This document shows positions 17,251 through 26,800 of a DNA stretch of 64,000 bases, piece after piece. The first letter of the stretch is position 1. Each line of letters starts with the position of its first letter. This stretch comes from Runella sp. GTDB taxonomy: Bacteria > Bacteroidota > Bacteroidia > Cytophagales > Spirosomataceae. The position numbers and the translations under genes were made by a program. Below the pieces are notes generated by a model. That model was not told the DNA's origin. It saw only the letters and a program-made list of their open reading frames with translations, and ran no database searches. The stretch covers positions 22,336-86,335 of the forward strand of contig JALQYJ010000106.1 in assembly GCA_023254175.1 (NCBI GenBank), given 5' to 3'.

Positions 17251-19359
17251 TTAGAAGAATTTAGCACGGTTATCAACCACTTTTGAATTTTCGCGAATCG
17301 CCTCGTTCAACAAATAACTTGCTTGTAGGTTTTTCGATTGCAAATTTGCTTTGTACATTGAGTAATCAGCAATGGCTGGAGCAGGAGTGTCAGAGATTTT
17401 TTCCATGATAAACACTCCGTTCTCACCTGTGAATACTTTTGATTTTTTACCAGCTTTCAATCCAAAACCTTTTCCTAGGGCAATTGGGTCAAGACCTGCG
17501 CTAGTCAAGAAACCAGTTGCTAATGAAATTTCATTGGCATTTTCAACCAAAGCACCTGCACCATACTTTTGAGCAATTGCCTCGAGCGTTGCCCCTTGAA
17601 TACCGCTCAATTTTTTCGTGATTTGTTCTGCTTTAACTTCGTTACGAACTTTCAGAGTCAGTGCATCACGGAAATCATCGATTGAAGGACTATCTTTTGA
17701 AGATTTACCAGTTACGATAGCAACAACGTATTGTTCATCCGTTTCAAATACCGTCGATACTTGCTCTATTTTGGTATCATCATTAAAAGCCCAACGAACA
17801 ATCTCACGTGCATTTTGAATCGTATTGATATTACTTGCCGACTCAGGAATACGGTTAGCTGTTTGAACAAGCAGGTTTTTGTCTTTTTTCACGTTTTCAT
17901 CAAAAGTCGCTTTCGACTTAGACTCTATCGAGAATTGGTCAGCTTTTGCATAAATCGCGTCGCGTGTGCTTTGGCTTGGAGTCATTGTTTTTCCAATCGC
18001 TGCAATCTTGTAAAGGATATTTGTTTTAGGCTCCGTTACTTTAATGATATGAAAACCAAAATCAGATTCGATAATACGGCCAATCAAACCTATGCCACTC
18101 ATTGCAAATACGGCATCATTAAACGGCTTCACCATAACTCCCTCGCGAAAGAAACCTAAATCTCCACCACGCTGAGCCGAGCCTGGGTCAGTACTATTTG
18201 CTGTGGCCAATTCTTCAAAATTAGCACCATCTTGCAATTGTTTTAACAAGTCAGCTGCTTTTGTACGAGCTTCTGCTTTCGCCGAATCGCTTGTTCCTTC
18301 TGTACGAATCAAGATGTGACTAGCACGAATCGTGTAAGATGTGTCAATTTTAGTCCCACCATACTTATAGATAAAATACGTATTCCCTTCGCGATATGGC
18401 CCATTCACACTACCAGGAATGAATGATTTTACAGCCGCCTTCAACTGGTCAGTCATGTCTGAATATGACCAATAAAGCTTAGTAGGAACATCTGAATTAA
18501 TGCCTGCATAGGTTGAATCGCTAGTTGCTGTTGCCAACCCACGAGCCAATTCTTTGATTTTATTGTACATTTCCACGCTATCCTCTTTGGTTGGAATAAT
18601 TGGGAAAGTTACGTATTGAATTGTACGTGAATCAAAGCCTTTGTATTCGTCTTTGTGTTTTGCCAAATAATCTTGCAATTGCGAATCTGTTACTTTGATA
18701 GTTGTATCAACCACCGAATAAAAAGGTACATACAAATAACGGAGAGATGCTTTCGCCGTTTGAGCTTGATATTCTTTCTCAGCTTCGGCACGTGTTACGT
18801 AGCTACCCAAACGAAGCAAGTTTTCATACTTCTGGCGAAGACGATCTTGCGCTAAGCTTTTCTCAAAATTTTCCCAAGCTTGCTGTTGCTCCACTGGCAA
18901 ATTCTTAAGGTTTTTGAGGTAGCTAATAACCTGTGTTTTATCGAATACTCCTGTTTGAGGATTAGTAAACGACTGTTGCACAGCAGGGCTTACGTTGTTT
19001 CCCTGTACCATGTCAACTAATTCGTCGCTGCTTACTTTAAGTCCTAAAGCATCGAATTCTTTTTTGTAAGCGTAGTCGATGATGTACTGGTTCCAAACCT
19101 GCTCGCGAAGGCTTTGTTGTTCTGCTTCAGAAGCAGCGCGGCCGCTTTGAGCTTCAAACGCCTGACGAGCTTGGTCTAACTTGAGTTGGAAATCCTTGTA
19201 ACTAATGGTTTCACCTGCAATTTCCCCCACATTTGGGTTGTTCCCAAATAATGCTTGTGAGCCTAAGATGTCACCTCCGACAATAAATAGAATCAAACTG
19301 GCGGCAATAACCACTACCGCAATACCTGATCGCTCCCTGATTTTGTTGATTAACGCCAT
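17251..19359 (-). CDS. ppiD: PpiD-like periplasmic peptidyl-prolyl isomerase (SurA_N + parvulin)
   Basis: 702 residues, the size expected for PpiD. The N-terminus is MALINKIRERSG followed by one transmembrane helix (about 14-36), then a SurA_N-like chaperone region and a parvulin domain at about 340-440 (RASHILIRTEG, FEELATANSTDPGSAQRGGDLGFF, GFHIIKV). PpiD is anchored in the inner membrane and helps periplasmic and outer-membrane proteins fold near the Sec translocon. It appears monocistronic, and a long low-information gap precedes it. Confidence 0.9.
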   Translation of the reverse strand: MALINKIRERSGIAVVVIAASLILFIVGGDILGSQALFGNNPNVGEIAGETISYKDFQLKLDQARQAFEAQSGRAASEAEQQSLREQVWNQYIIDYAYKKEFDALGLKVSSDELVDMVQGNNVSPAVQQSFTNPQTGVFDKTQVISYLKNLKNLPVEQQQAWENFEKSLAQDRLRQKYENLLRLGSYVTRAEAEKEYQAQTAKASLRYLYVPFYSVVDTTIKVTDSQLQDYLAKHKDEYKGFDSRTIQYVTFPIIPTKEDSVEMYNKIKELARGLATATSDSTYAGINSDVPTKLYWSYSDMTDQLKAAVKSFIPGSVNGPYREGNTYFIYKYGGTKIDTSYTIRASHILIRTEGTSDSAKAEARTKAADLLKQLQDGANFEELATANSTDPGSAQRGGDLGFFREGVMVKPFNDAVFAMSGIGLIGRIIESDFGFHIIKVTEPKTNILYKIAAIGKTMTPSQSTRDAIYAKADQFSIESKSKATFDENVKKDKNLLVQTANRIPESASNINTIQNAREIVRWAFNDDTKIEQVSTVFETDEQYVVAIVTGKSSKDSPSIDDFRDALTLKVRNEVKAEQITKKLSGIQGATLEAIAQKYGAGALVENANEISLATGFLTSAGLDPIALGKGFGLKAGKKSKVFTGENGVFIMEKISDTPAPAIADYSMYKANLQSKNLQASYLLNEAIRENSKVVDNRAKFF

Positions 19360-20050
19360 AGTTGCTTGCGCGTTATTAAGTTTAAAGTTAATAGTTTAAT
19401 TTAATGCTCTAAGGAAAAGAAAGGGTTTCCAAAAATTGACCCGCAAAATAACATCATTTACTGGTACATTCCAACATTGATTGATTCTTTGTCAATTTCG
19501 TACCAATGTTTTTGTTTCATTTAAGGTAAAACAAGCAACCTTGCTGAATATCTACCTGATTTATTCAACGACCAACTTCGGTAGTTTCACCTACTTGCCC
19601 ATTTCTAATCGCACGTATTTCGAGTTTGTACCAACCTCCATCCATCCATCCGCCGTTATTTCACCCGAATAAATGCCCCCTACTAGCGCACTTTCTAACA
19701 CCTGTCAACCCGTTGGGGTACCTTGTCCAGCAGGAAAACTAACAGTTACTTGAGAGAGTGCGGGGAGACTAAGACAAAAAAAAGGCCCAGCTTACGTATT
19801 TAAGGCTCAAACTCCAAACAACTACATTAAAGTAGAGCTTTGGCATTCGGTGGTGAATAGGTTACTACTTAAAAAGCCGCAAAATTATATATTTAACGCG
19901 TCAAGGCCAAACCGACAAATAAATCAACTCTCAATTTAATGGTATTTCAATGTTTTTTGTGTACTTGTTAACTTCTTGATTTAGCTTTATTTACAATTTG
20001 AGGCTGAATTTTCTGTTTGAATTGACCGTGGCTCTTACTAACTTGCAGCC
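19360..20050. other. Long intergenic gap between divergent ppiD and dnaX
   Basis: 691 bp without an intact gene. Besides the decayed reading frame annotated at 19561-19791 it is AT-rich. No clear terminator, RNA gene or consensus promoter is visible. Just before dnaX a weak TTG/TAACTTGC pair could serve as promoter. Confidence 0.6.
19561..19791 (-). pseudogene. Possible remnant of a small secreted-protein gene
   Basis: On the minus strand a broken frame reads AGPFFCLSLPALSQ (like the end of a signal peptide), VTVSFPAGQGTPTG, a stop, then QVLESALVGGIYSGEITADG and WMEVGTNSKYVRLEMGK, a second stop, and VKLPKLVVE before the final stop. The text is protein-like and keeps one frame across two stops, and no start codon remains. 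I do not recognise the family. A chance reading frame cannot be excluded. Confidence 0.3.
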
Positions 20051-21799
20051 ATGGCAGACAATTTTGTAGTTTCGGCGCGTAAATATCGCCCCATTACTTT
20101 TGACACGGTTGTTGGGCAGTCTCACATTACGACTACCCTCAAAAACGCCATTCGTACCAATCACCTCGCTCAGGCGTTTTTGTTTTGTGGTCCACGTGGT
20201 GTAGGAAAGACTACCAATGCCCGCATTTTGGCAAAAACTATCAATTGCCAAAGCCTCACCGACGAAGTAGAGCCTTGTGGAGAATGTGAAAGTTGTGTCG
20301 CTTTCCAAAACAATGCTTCTTTCAACGTTCACGAACTCGATGCTGCCTCCAACAACTCGGTGGATGACATTCGGAATCTGATTGACCAAGTACGCTACCC
20401 TCCCCAAACGGGTAAGTATAAAATTTATATTATTGACGAGGTTCACATGCTTTCGTCGTCGGCTTTCAATGCTTTTCTAAAAACGTTGGAAGAACCACCA
20501 AGCTACGCTATTTTTATCTTGGCTACGACTGAAAAGCACAAAATTTTGCCAACGATTTTATCACGTTGTCAAATTTTTGATTTTAATCGTATCCAACCGC
20601 GTGACATTGCTGACCATCTTGAGCACATTGCCACTAAGGAGGGAATTTCGACCGAAAGAGAAGCCCTCGAACTCATCGCTCAAAAAGCAGACGGCGGGCT
20701 TCGAGATGCCCTTTCGATGTTCGATTTAAACGTTACTTTTTCTACCGATAATACAGTACGGTACAGAGACGTTCTCGAAAATTTACATATCCTCGATTAC
20801 GATTATTATTTCCGATTGACCGATGCGCTTCTTTCTAGCGATATAACCCAAACCCTTTTAATTTTTAATGAGATTATCAAAAAAGGATTTGATGGGCATT
20901 TGTTTGTAGTCGGAATGTTAGAGCATTTTAGGAATCTCCTTGTTGCCAAAGACCCCGCAACTGTGCAATTGTTGGAAGTGTCAGAAACGGCCAAAAACAA
21001 GTACCTCGACCAATCGTCTCGGGCATCCGTTTCGTTCTTACTTTCTGCATTGAGTGTTGGCAGTCAGTGCGATATAAATTATAAAGCAGCCAAACAACAG
21101 CGACTACACGTGGAAATATGCCTGATGAAACTGGCAAAAATTCCCGAAGTCCTCGATTTGAATACGCTTACGAGCGACGAAAAAAAAAAGCCTAGTGTAA
21201 CCGAAAATAGCCAAGGAGCACCCTACTCTAGTACTACATCTAAGAGTCCTAGTGTAAAAGCAGAAGTACCATTACCTTCACCCCAAAATGGCTTACCAGC
21301 CGCATTGGGAAAACTACGCTCAACCATTAATTTAACGGCGCAGCCTCAGCCTGTTTCTGATGTAAAACCCACCTCCGTACAAGCGCCCGTTCCCCCTGCT
21401 TTACCTGCGGAAACACCTACTGTGTGGGAAGATAAACCCTTCACTTATGAAGAACTTAAACGTGCGTGGGATGCTTTTGCCCAACTTCGTCAAGAAAATG
21501 GGGGAACCGTAAGTGAACAGATTATGCTCAATCGCGAATTCAAAATTGATGGAACCGAAATTGAGCTTTTATTAGATAACTTACACCAAAACATCCTCCT
21601 TAATGAAGTAAAGCCTGAATTGCTAGGGTACTTGCGCCGCCAACTCAAAAACCACCAAATTCAGATTAATCACCGAATTGCCCCCAATGAGGTGAAACGT
21701 AACCCCTACACCCAGCTCGAAAAATTCAACGCATTAGCGGATAAAAACCCTTCTCTTCTCGAACTCCAACGCTTACTGGGCTTGGATGTTGATTTTTAG
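20051..21799 (+). CDS. dnaX: DNA polymerase III subunit gamma/tau
   Basis: 582 residues. AAA+ clamp-loader ATPase: Walker A GPRGVGKTT near residue 44, four zinc-binding Cys in INCQSL and CGECESC (about 64-79), Walker B IIDEVHML near 126, sensor 1 ATTEKHKILPTILSRCQ. A Pro/Ser-rich linker (about 380-465) precedes the C-terminal tau-like domain. It loads the sliding clamp during replication. The frame contains a run of nine A (gacgaaaaaaaaagcc, about 21182-21190), a possible slippage site where gamma could be made, placed at about codon 378, just at the end of the ATPase portion. Confidence 0.95.
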   Translation: MADNFVVSARKYRPITFDTVVGQSHITTTLKNAIRTNHLAQAFLFCGPRGVGKTTNARILAKTINCQSLTDEVEPCGECESCVAFQNNASFNVHELDAASNNSVDDIRNLIDQVRYPPQTGKYKIYIIDEVHMLSSSAFNAFLKTLEEPPSYAIFILATTEKHKILPTILSRCQIFDFNRIQPRDIADHLEHIATKEGISTEREALELIAQKADGGLRDALSMFDLNVTFSTDNTVRYRDVLENLHILDYDYYFRLTDALLSSDITQTLLIFNEIIKKGFDGHLFVVGMLEHFRNLLVAKDPATVQLLEVSETAKNKYLDQSSRASVSFLLSALSVGSQCDINYKAAKQQRLHVEICLMKLAKIPEVLDLNTLTSDEKKKPSVTENSQGAPYSSTTSKSPSVKAEVPLPSPQNGLPAALGKLRSTINLTAQPQPVSDVKPTSVQAPVPPALPAETPTVWEDKPFTYEELKRAWDAFAQLRQENGGTVSEQIMLNREFKIDGTEIELLLDNLHQNILLNEVKPELLGYLRRQLKNHQIQINHRIAPNEVKRNPYTQLEKFNALADKNPSLLELQRLLGLDVDF

Positions 21800-21926
21800 A
21801 CTTTCTACCCTCCATTTTCTTATTGGTAATTTTTCTTCAATTTGACCTTTTATGGAGTATATTTTCAAATTTCCTGCATATTGTAGTTAAATAAAACATT
21901 TCCAACCTCCCAAACCTTCACATTTT

Positions 21927-23012
21927 ATGTTTACGCGTCGTGATTTCCTCAAAGCCACTACCATCGGTGGGGCTTCTTCTTTGATTTCGGCAAATCCGCT
22001 CATTGCTGCAACAAGTCCCAAAAAAGACAAATTGGGAATTGCCTTAGTCGGCCTCGGTTATTATAGCACCGATTTACTTGCCCCTGCCCTCCAACTTACC
22101 AAAAACTGCGAACTGATGGGTATCGTCACAGGAACTGCCTCTAAGGCAGAAACGTGGCAAAAGAAATTTAATTTAAAAGACAAAAATATTTACAACTATC
22201 AGAATTTTGACCAAATCGCCAACAATCCTGATATCGACGTCGTCTATGTGGTACTACCTCCAAGTATGCACCGTGAATTTGTGGTTAGGGCTGCCAAGGC
22301 AGGAAAACAAGTTTTTTGTGAAAAACCTATGGCGCCCAGCGTAGCAGATTGTGAAGCAATGATTAAAGCCTGTGCCGATAACAAAGTAAAACTTGCGATC
22401 GGATACCGCTGTCAGCACGACCCAAACACGCAAGCCTTTATGAAGTTTGCCAAAGAAAAAACGTTCGGTAAAGTACGTATGGTGACGTGTGGCGCTGGAT
22501 ATTTTGATGCCCGAACAACCCACTGGAAACAAAACAAAGCTTTGGGGGGAGGTGTAATGGGTGACATGGGGGTGTATGCCATTCAAGGTGCACGCTTAGC
22601 TGTAGGCGAAGAGCCAACGTCGGTTTCGGCTCAATTCCATACAACCCGCCCAGATATTTACAAAGAAGTTGAAGAGACAGCAACATTCCAATTGGAGTTC
22701 CCAAGTGGTGCATTGGCCGCCTGTCATACAAGCTTTGGCATCAATATGAATTATTTGCAAGCCAATTGCGAAAAGGGTTGGTTTAAAATGGAGCCGTTTT
22801 CAAGTTACACTGGCAACAAAGGAAGCAGCCCGCTTGGGCCAATTGATTTCCCATTACAAAGCCAACAAGCCAAGCAATTAGACGATGATACTGATGCTTT
22901 AATGAAAGGGCTTCCTCTCATTGCGCCTGGCGAAGAAGGACTACGTGACATTCGCATTGTTGAGGCCGTTTATAAGTCGGTGGCAAATGGCGGAAAGAAA
23001 ATAACCATTTAA
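21927..23012 (+). CDS. Gfo/Idh/MocA family oxidoreductase, Tat-exported
   Basis: 361 residues. A twin-arginine signal (FTRRDFLKATTIGG) is followed by a small hydrophobic stretch, so export to the periplasm is likely. An NAD(P)-binding Rossmann domain (about 34-155) contains IALVGLGYYSTDLL and FCEKPMAPSVADCE with the EKP motif typical of the family. The C-terminal alpha/beta domain has GGGVMGDMGVYAIQGARLA. Glucose-fructose oxidoreductase of Zymomonas is the classic exported relative with tightly bound cofactor. The substrate is probably a sugar derivative but unspecified. Confidence 0.88.
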   Translation: MFTRRDFLKATTIGGASSLISANPLIAATSPKKDKLGIALVGLGYYSTDLLAPALQLTKNCELMGIVTGTASKAETWQKKFNLKDKNIYNYQNFDQIANNPDIDVVYVVLPPSMHREFVVRAAKAGKQVFCEKPMAPSVADCEAMIKACADNKVKLAIGYRCQHDPNTQAFMKFAKEKTFGKVRMVTCGAGYFDARTTHWKQNKALGGGVMGDMGVYAIQGARLAVGEEPTSVSAQFHTTRPDIYKEVEETATFQLEFPSGALAACHTSFGINMNYLQANCEKGWFKMEPFSSYTGNKGSSPLGPIDFPLQSQQAKQLDDDTDALMKGLPLIAPGEEGLRDIRIVEAVYKSVANGGKKITI

Positions 23013-23017
23013 TTTTT

Positions 23018-23102
23018 TCTCACAGAAAAGCACATATTTAGACTCACACAGATAGGTACAGAACTTATCTGTGTGAGTCTGTGGGTTGTTAAATCTGTGA
23101 GA
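23018..23102. repeat. Nested inverted repeat (85 bp)
   Basis: Inner arms of 15 bp are exact (agactcacacagata at 23040-23054, tatctgtgtgagtct at 23066-23080). Outer arms of 8 bp are exact (tctcacag at 23018-23025, ctgtgaga at 23095-23102). Variants of CACAG/CTGTG recur through the element. It has the look of a dispersed REP/MITE-type repeat and may also end transcription of the oxidoreductase gene. Confidence 0.7.
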
Positions 23103-23116
23103 TATTATATGAAGAA

Positions 23117-23308
23117 TTAATCAGCCACCTTTCCAAGCAAATTCACTCCCACCAACAAAAAGAGAACTCCAACTAAAAATGGAACAATCGTTTCCCATTT
23201 TGTAAGAGTAAAGCCTATAACAGCCTTGTCGGACATAAAAGCGATGCAGGCAAAAAGAATAAAAATAACGCCAATTCCAGTTAATATACTTCCAAAAGTA
23301 CGTTTCAT
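23117..23308 (-). CDS. Small two-helix membrane protein
   Basis: 63 residues with two hydrophobic helices (about 6-27 and 43-60), separated by a short loop with FTLTKWETIVPF. The Lys/Arg-rich N-terminus suggests an inner-membrane location with both ends inside. No family recognised. It lies 57 nt downstream of the ABC-type membrane gene on the same strand and may be the last gene of that operon. Acceptance rests on the coherent membrane layout and placement. Confidence 0.6.
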   Translation of the reverse strand: MKRTFGSILTGIGVIFILFACIAFMSDKAVIGFTLTKWETIVPFLVGVLFLLVGVNLLGKVAD

Positions 23309-23365
23309 AAGTGCACGAGGATTTATTTTGACTGCAAAACTATCAAAAATCTCTACATTGCTTAC

Positions 23366-24499
23366 TTAATCTTCGGGACGGCTTTTTAAGCCATCTTGAT
23401 GAACAAGGTACTCTGACAAGTAATAATACCGATGAAAAAGCCATACCCCTCCCCCTAAACAACTTACCGCTAACAAATATACGGGGAGCCTAAACATAAT
23501 CAGAAAAAAACCAACAAAAAAGGTATAAAAACACTGGCGAAGTAGTAAATCCATGGTATAATGATATTGTAAGAACCTACCATACAAAAGACTTAATATC
23601 CCCATAAGCAGCAGCCACCATACAAAAACATAGTCCCATTCAATTTCTTGGGGTAAATACCGAAAGAGGAATAATGTTTCAGGAAGTAATAAAACAATAA
23701 AAAAAAGTCCATATTGCCCAAAACGCTTACCTAATGGCAAGGGCAAGTTTCGTAACAAAGGCAACTGTAAATGTTCAAATTCATACATGTGCAGAACTAT
23801 TACCGAATGAACTAACCCAATGGTGAGAGCAGCGAGCGAGAATAAACGCTCATCATAACGATCTGTAGGATATATTCTACAAACCGCTACAATCAGGATA
23901 CATGTAAAACCTTTTGTTAAAAATAATAAAACAGGGTTTTCAGAAAACAAGTAAAGTACAAAATAGAACCACTGTGGCTTGGTAAAACGTCTGTTAAAAT
24001 AGGTAGTTATTATGCTTATTCGAGTATCGGGATTGGGGCGATGAAGACGATATTCGTACGCTGCCACCCCTACCAAAGGAACACAAAAAAGATACAAAAT
24101 TGTGGCTATAACAGAACCTTTTTCACCTGTCCACCAACCGTAGTAACTTACAAAAATGACGTACAAAGCTACTGGCAACCACAACATCCACTGCACATAT
24201 AGCCACGATACCCACCGCTGAGGTTTGGGAATCAGCAACAGTTGAAACAGAAAACTATGGGAATTCCATAACATTCGTTGGCGAACAAAATAGACGGTTT
24301 TTAGATGGTACAATCCAAAAAGAAGCCCCATTAACACCAGCAAAAAAGGAGAAGCGAAAACATATGAAGCAAGCGCTATGTGGTCTTCGGGCCGAAGAAT
24401 ACCAAAAGCAAACATGGCCACCAGAAACAAAAAACCTGTATTGAGACGATAATATTCAGTTACGAAGGTTTTGCGGAGAATGTTGAGTATGGCAAGCAT
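23366..24499 (-). CDS. Multispan membrane protein, putative ABC exporter permease
   Basis: 377 residues, almost entirely hydrophobic, about ten predicted helices. No recognised domain signature, but the start codon overlaps the stop of the ATPase gene by one base (TAATG), which signals translational coupling. It is therefore very likely the membrane partner of that ABC ATPase. Similar ATPase/membrane pairs in Bacteroidota are poorly characterised and the substrate is unknown. Confidence 0.7.
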   Translation of the reverse strand: MLAILNILRKTFVTEYYRLNTGFLFLVAMFAFGILRPEDHIALASYVFASPFLLVLMGLLFGLYHLKTVYFVRQRMLWNSHSFLFQLLLIPKPQRWVSWLYVQWMLWLPVALYVIFVSYYGWWTGEKGSVIATILYLFCVPLVGVAAYEYRLHRPNPDTRISIITTYFNRRFTKPQWFYFVLYLFSENPVLLFLTKGFTCILIVAVCRIYPTDRYDERLFSLAALTIGLVHSVIVLHMYEFEHLQLPLLRNLPLPLGKRFGQYGLFFIVLLLPETLFLFRYLPQEIEWDYVFVWWLLLMGILSLLYGRFLQYHYTMDLLLRQCFYTFFVGFFLIMFRLPVYLLAVSCLGGGVWLFHRYYYLSEYLVHQDGLKSRPED

Positions 24500-25155
24500 T
24501 ACTTACTGATATTTTCGCCATTAGGTAGCGGAAGTTCTTTGATTTTTTTATCTTTTACTTCAAACAAATGCTTAATTGGCAACGCTTCAAACCGAAAATC
24601 TTGGTGCGAGGATAATAAAAACGTCACGCCTTCTGTATGTTTTTTTTGCACCAATTCGTACACTTTCTGTACAGTAGCATCGTCAATTGTAATAAGAGGC
24701 TCATCCAGAATAATAACTTTTGGCCGTCCTAAAAATGCGATTATTAAAGAAGTTTTTTTCAACATTCCACTTGAATATGTACCCGTGGGTTGGTACAAAA
24801 AGGGCTCAATTCCAAGTAAGTCAATCAATTCATCTACTTGGTTGGGAGAGGCTTGTTTTGCTTTCGCAACAAAATGAATTAAATCATTGGCCGTTAAAAA
24901 CTCGGGATAATCGGGTTCGGCTTCTCCATAATTGATATCAAGGCGGTATTCAATCGCATTGGTTCGAATATCAAACTCCCCCAATTTAATTTCCCCCTCA
25001 AAAGGCAGCATTCCAGCTAGGGTTCTAAAGAAAGTCGTTTTCCCCGAACCATTGGCTCCCTTAAACCAATGAATACCCTTCTCTAAAAAGAGAGAGGGCA
25101 CCTGAAGTACCAGATGCCCCCCGTAAGATTTCTGTAAGTTAGTTACTTGTATCAT
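24499..25155 (-). CDS. ABC transporter ATP-binding protein
   Basis: 218 residues, one nucleotide-binding domain. Seen: Walker A GANGSGKTTFF near residue 33, signature TYSSGMLKKTSL (SSGM variant of LSGGQ), Walker B KVIILDEPLIT and a switch His in LLSSHQDF. The sequence resembles the CcmA/drug-exporter-type ATPase group. The second gene of a probable operon: the haloperoxidase-like lipoprotein gene ends 14 nt upstream, and the membrane gene starts within its stop codon. Confidence 0.88.
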   Translation of the reverse strand: MIQVTNLQKSYGGHLVLQVPSLFLEKGIHWFKGANGSGKTTFFRTLAGMLPFEGEIKLGEFDIRTNAIEYRLDINYGEAEPDYPEFLTANDLIHFVAKAKQASPNQVDELIDLLGIEPFLYQPTGTYSSGMLKKTSLIIAFLGRPKVIILDEPLITIDDATVQKVYELVQKKHTEGVTFLLSSHQDFRFEALPIKHLFEVKDKKIKELPLPNGENISK

Positions 25156-25169
25156 GCTGTTTCAGCCAC

Positions 25170-26507
25170 TTATTTTCTGGTTTTAGCAATTGCCAAAACA
25201 TGTTGGCCAATTTTCGTTCCTGCTTTATTTCCTTCATCACAGCCCGAACGATAGTGGATTCCGCCATACAAACGGCTATTGCTAGCCATCATAGCGGCTT
25301 CTCTAAACGACTTAAACGACAACACCCCGTGGCCATGTTTATATTCGGTAGAATCGGTAAAGACGATGTTATCGCCATGAACAAACGATAATACCTCTGC
25401 TGATGCTGCCGAAATGGTACTGTGACCACTCGTATATTCTGGGAAGGGGGGGGTTTGGAGGAAAGGCTGCCACTTAGGGTCAATGTCGGAATTAATAACC
25501 GTTTCAGGACGTACCTTACGACTACGGTACTTTTCTTCCCAACACCCAATAAAGCCATCCAAAAGCGCAATCGATGTTAGTAAATATCCTTCTACGCATT
25601 TTTCAAAAGGTGCTTTTTCATTACGACAAACCGTCGCATTGATTGCTAACCAGTGTCCTCCAGGGGTCATTTTTTTATTAGCAAACATCACGTGACCTAC
25701 TACGTTCATTACAAACGGGTTATCATCCCAAAACCACGCAATACGCTTTTGCTCTTCGCTAAGACTTTTACCAATTTCGTACACCTCACGGGTTTCGTCC
25801 CAAAACTTGCTATCCTTATTTTTGGTCCACATGGGTGGCGGTGGCGGTGAAAACTGACGAGCAGAATCCAAAGTTAAAGAGCGAATTTTGTGCCATTCTG
25901 GTTCACAAGCATCCGCATAAGCCGGAGGCGTTGGCACCCACGTTCCAGGTTCATTTGTTACAGTAAAACGAACCCCACGGGTTTGTTTGTAATTATCTTT
26001 AGTAGAATACTTTATTACATGAGCCGCCACACTATCACCATACGCCATCGAACGTTCAATGACATCCGACGGAATACCCATGTCTTCGTATTTTTTATAG
26101 AACGTCTTTTCGTATTCATCGAAGAAGCTTGCCGAAAAAGTGAGCGTTCTGGCTACTTTCAAAAAGGCCCTTGTACTTGCTAACGGGAAACAATATTCCT
26201 GACCTGCTTCAGGTTGCAAAGGTTTATTAAAGCCATTTAACTTCCCCCCAAGCGACTCGTATTGGGGATACCCAGGCACCATAGCTTCGTAGCCAGCAAG
26301 GTTTGAATAAGCATAAATGCGGCTAGCAACGGGTGGCTTAAAAATATCATGAATAATAACTTCTGTCAACAATTCAACCGATTTATGATATAGTTCTGGT
26401 TCAGAGGCTTTTGCATTGTACTCTTCTGGCTTTGATTTGGGTTTACAAGCTCCCATCCAAACAGAAACACATGCTATCGCAACAAAGAGGATTTTCTTTT
26501 TAAGCAT
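25170..26507 (-). CDS. Vanadium-dependent haloperoxidase / PAP2-family lipoprotein
   Basis: About 445 residues. The Met at 26507 starts a lipoprotein signal with lipobox WMGAC; the frame is open 27 codons upstream, but that part covers a likely -7 element (TACATTTG, 26564-26571 on the minus strand). The vanadate/phosphate site is visible: KVRPETV, then PEYTSGHSTISAASAEVL (His near the second motif) and RLYGGIHYRSGCDEG (Arg and His of motif 3). Such proteins are homologous to acid phosphatases and haloperoxidases. Whether this one binds vanadate or acts as a phosphatase cannot be told. It is anchored on the outer side of a membrane. Confidence 0.85.
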   Translation of the reverse strand: MLKKKILFVAIACVSVWMGACKPKSKPEEYNAKASEPELYHKSVELLTEVIIHDIFKPPVASRIYAYSNLAGYEAMVPGYPQYESLGGKLNGFNKPLQPEAGQEYCFPLASTRAFLKVARTLTFSASFFDEYEKTFYKKYEDMGIPSDVIERSMAYGDSVAAHVIKYSTKDNYKQTRGVRFTVTNEPGTWVPTPPAYADACEPEWHKIRSLTLDSARQFSPPPPPMWTKNKDSKFWDETREVYEIGKSLSEEQKRIAWFWDDNPFVMNVVGHVMFANKKMTPGGHWLAINATVCRNEKAPFEKCVEGYLLTSIALLDGFIGCWEEKYRSRKVRPETVINSDIDPKWQPFLQTPPFPEYTSGHSTISAASAEVLSFVHGDNIVFTDSTEYKHGHGVLSFKSFREAAMMASNSRLYGGIHYRSGCDEGNKAGTKIGQHVLAIAKTRK

Positions 26508-26800
26508 TGGAATCAATTTAAAGGAAAATTTAAAATAGAGTTTAATAACTTTGTAAGGATATGCAAATGTAAAAAACCCCACCATCAAAAAATTGATTTC
26601 TATCAGTTATTTTCCTTTAATCCGAACCATCACCACTCAAATTGATGTTTATAATGCAGTTAAGCGATTGTAAAATTGTAGCATTTTCAACTACGTCAAA
26701 ATGACACATTCGCTAAAATTGTGCTCAGAAAATAGTTTAAATTGTTGTACATTCGAAAGTAAAAACCTATTTTTCCAAAAACTTAAACATATTAAAGCAT

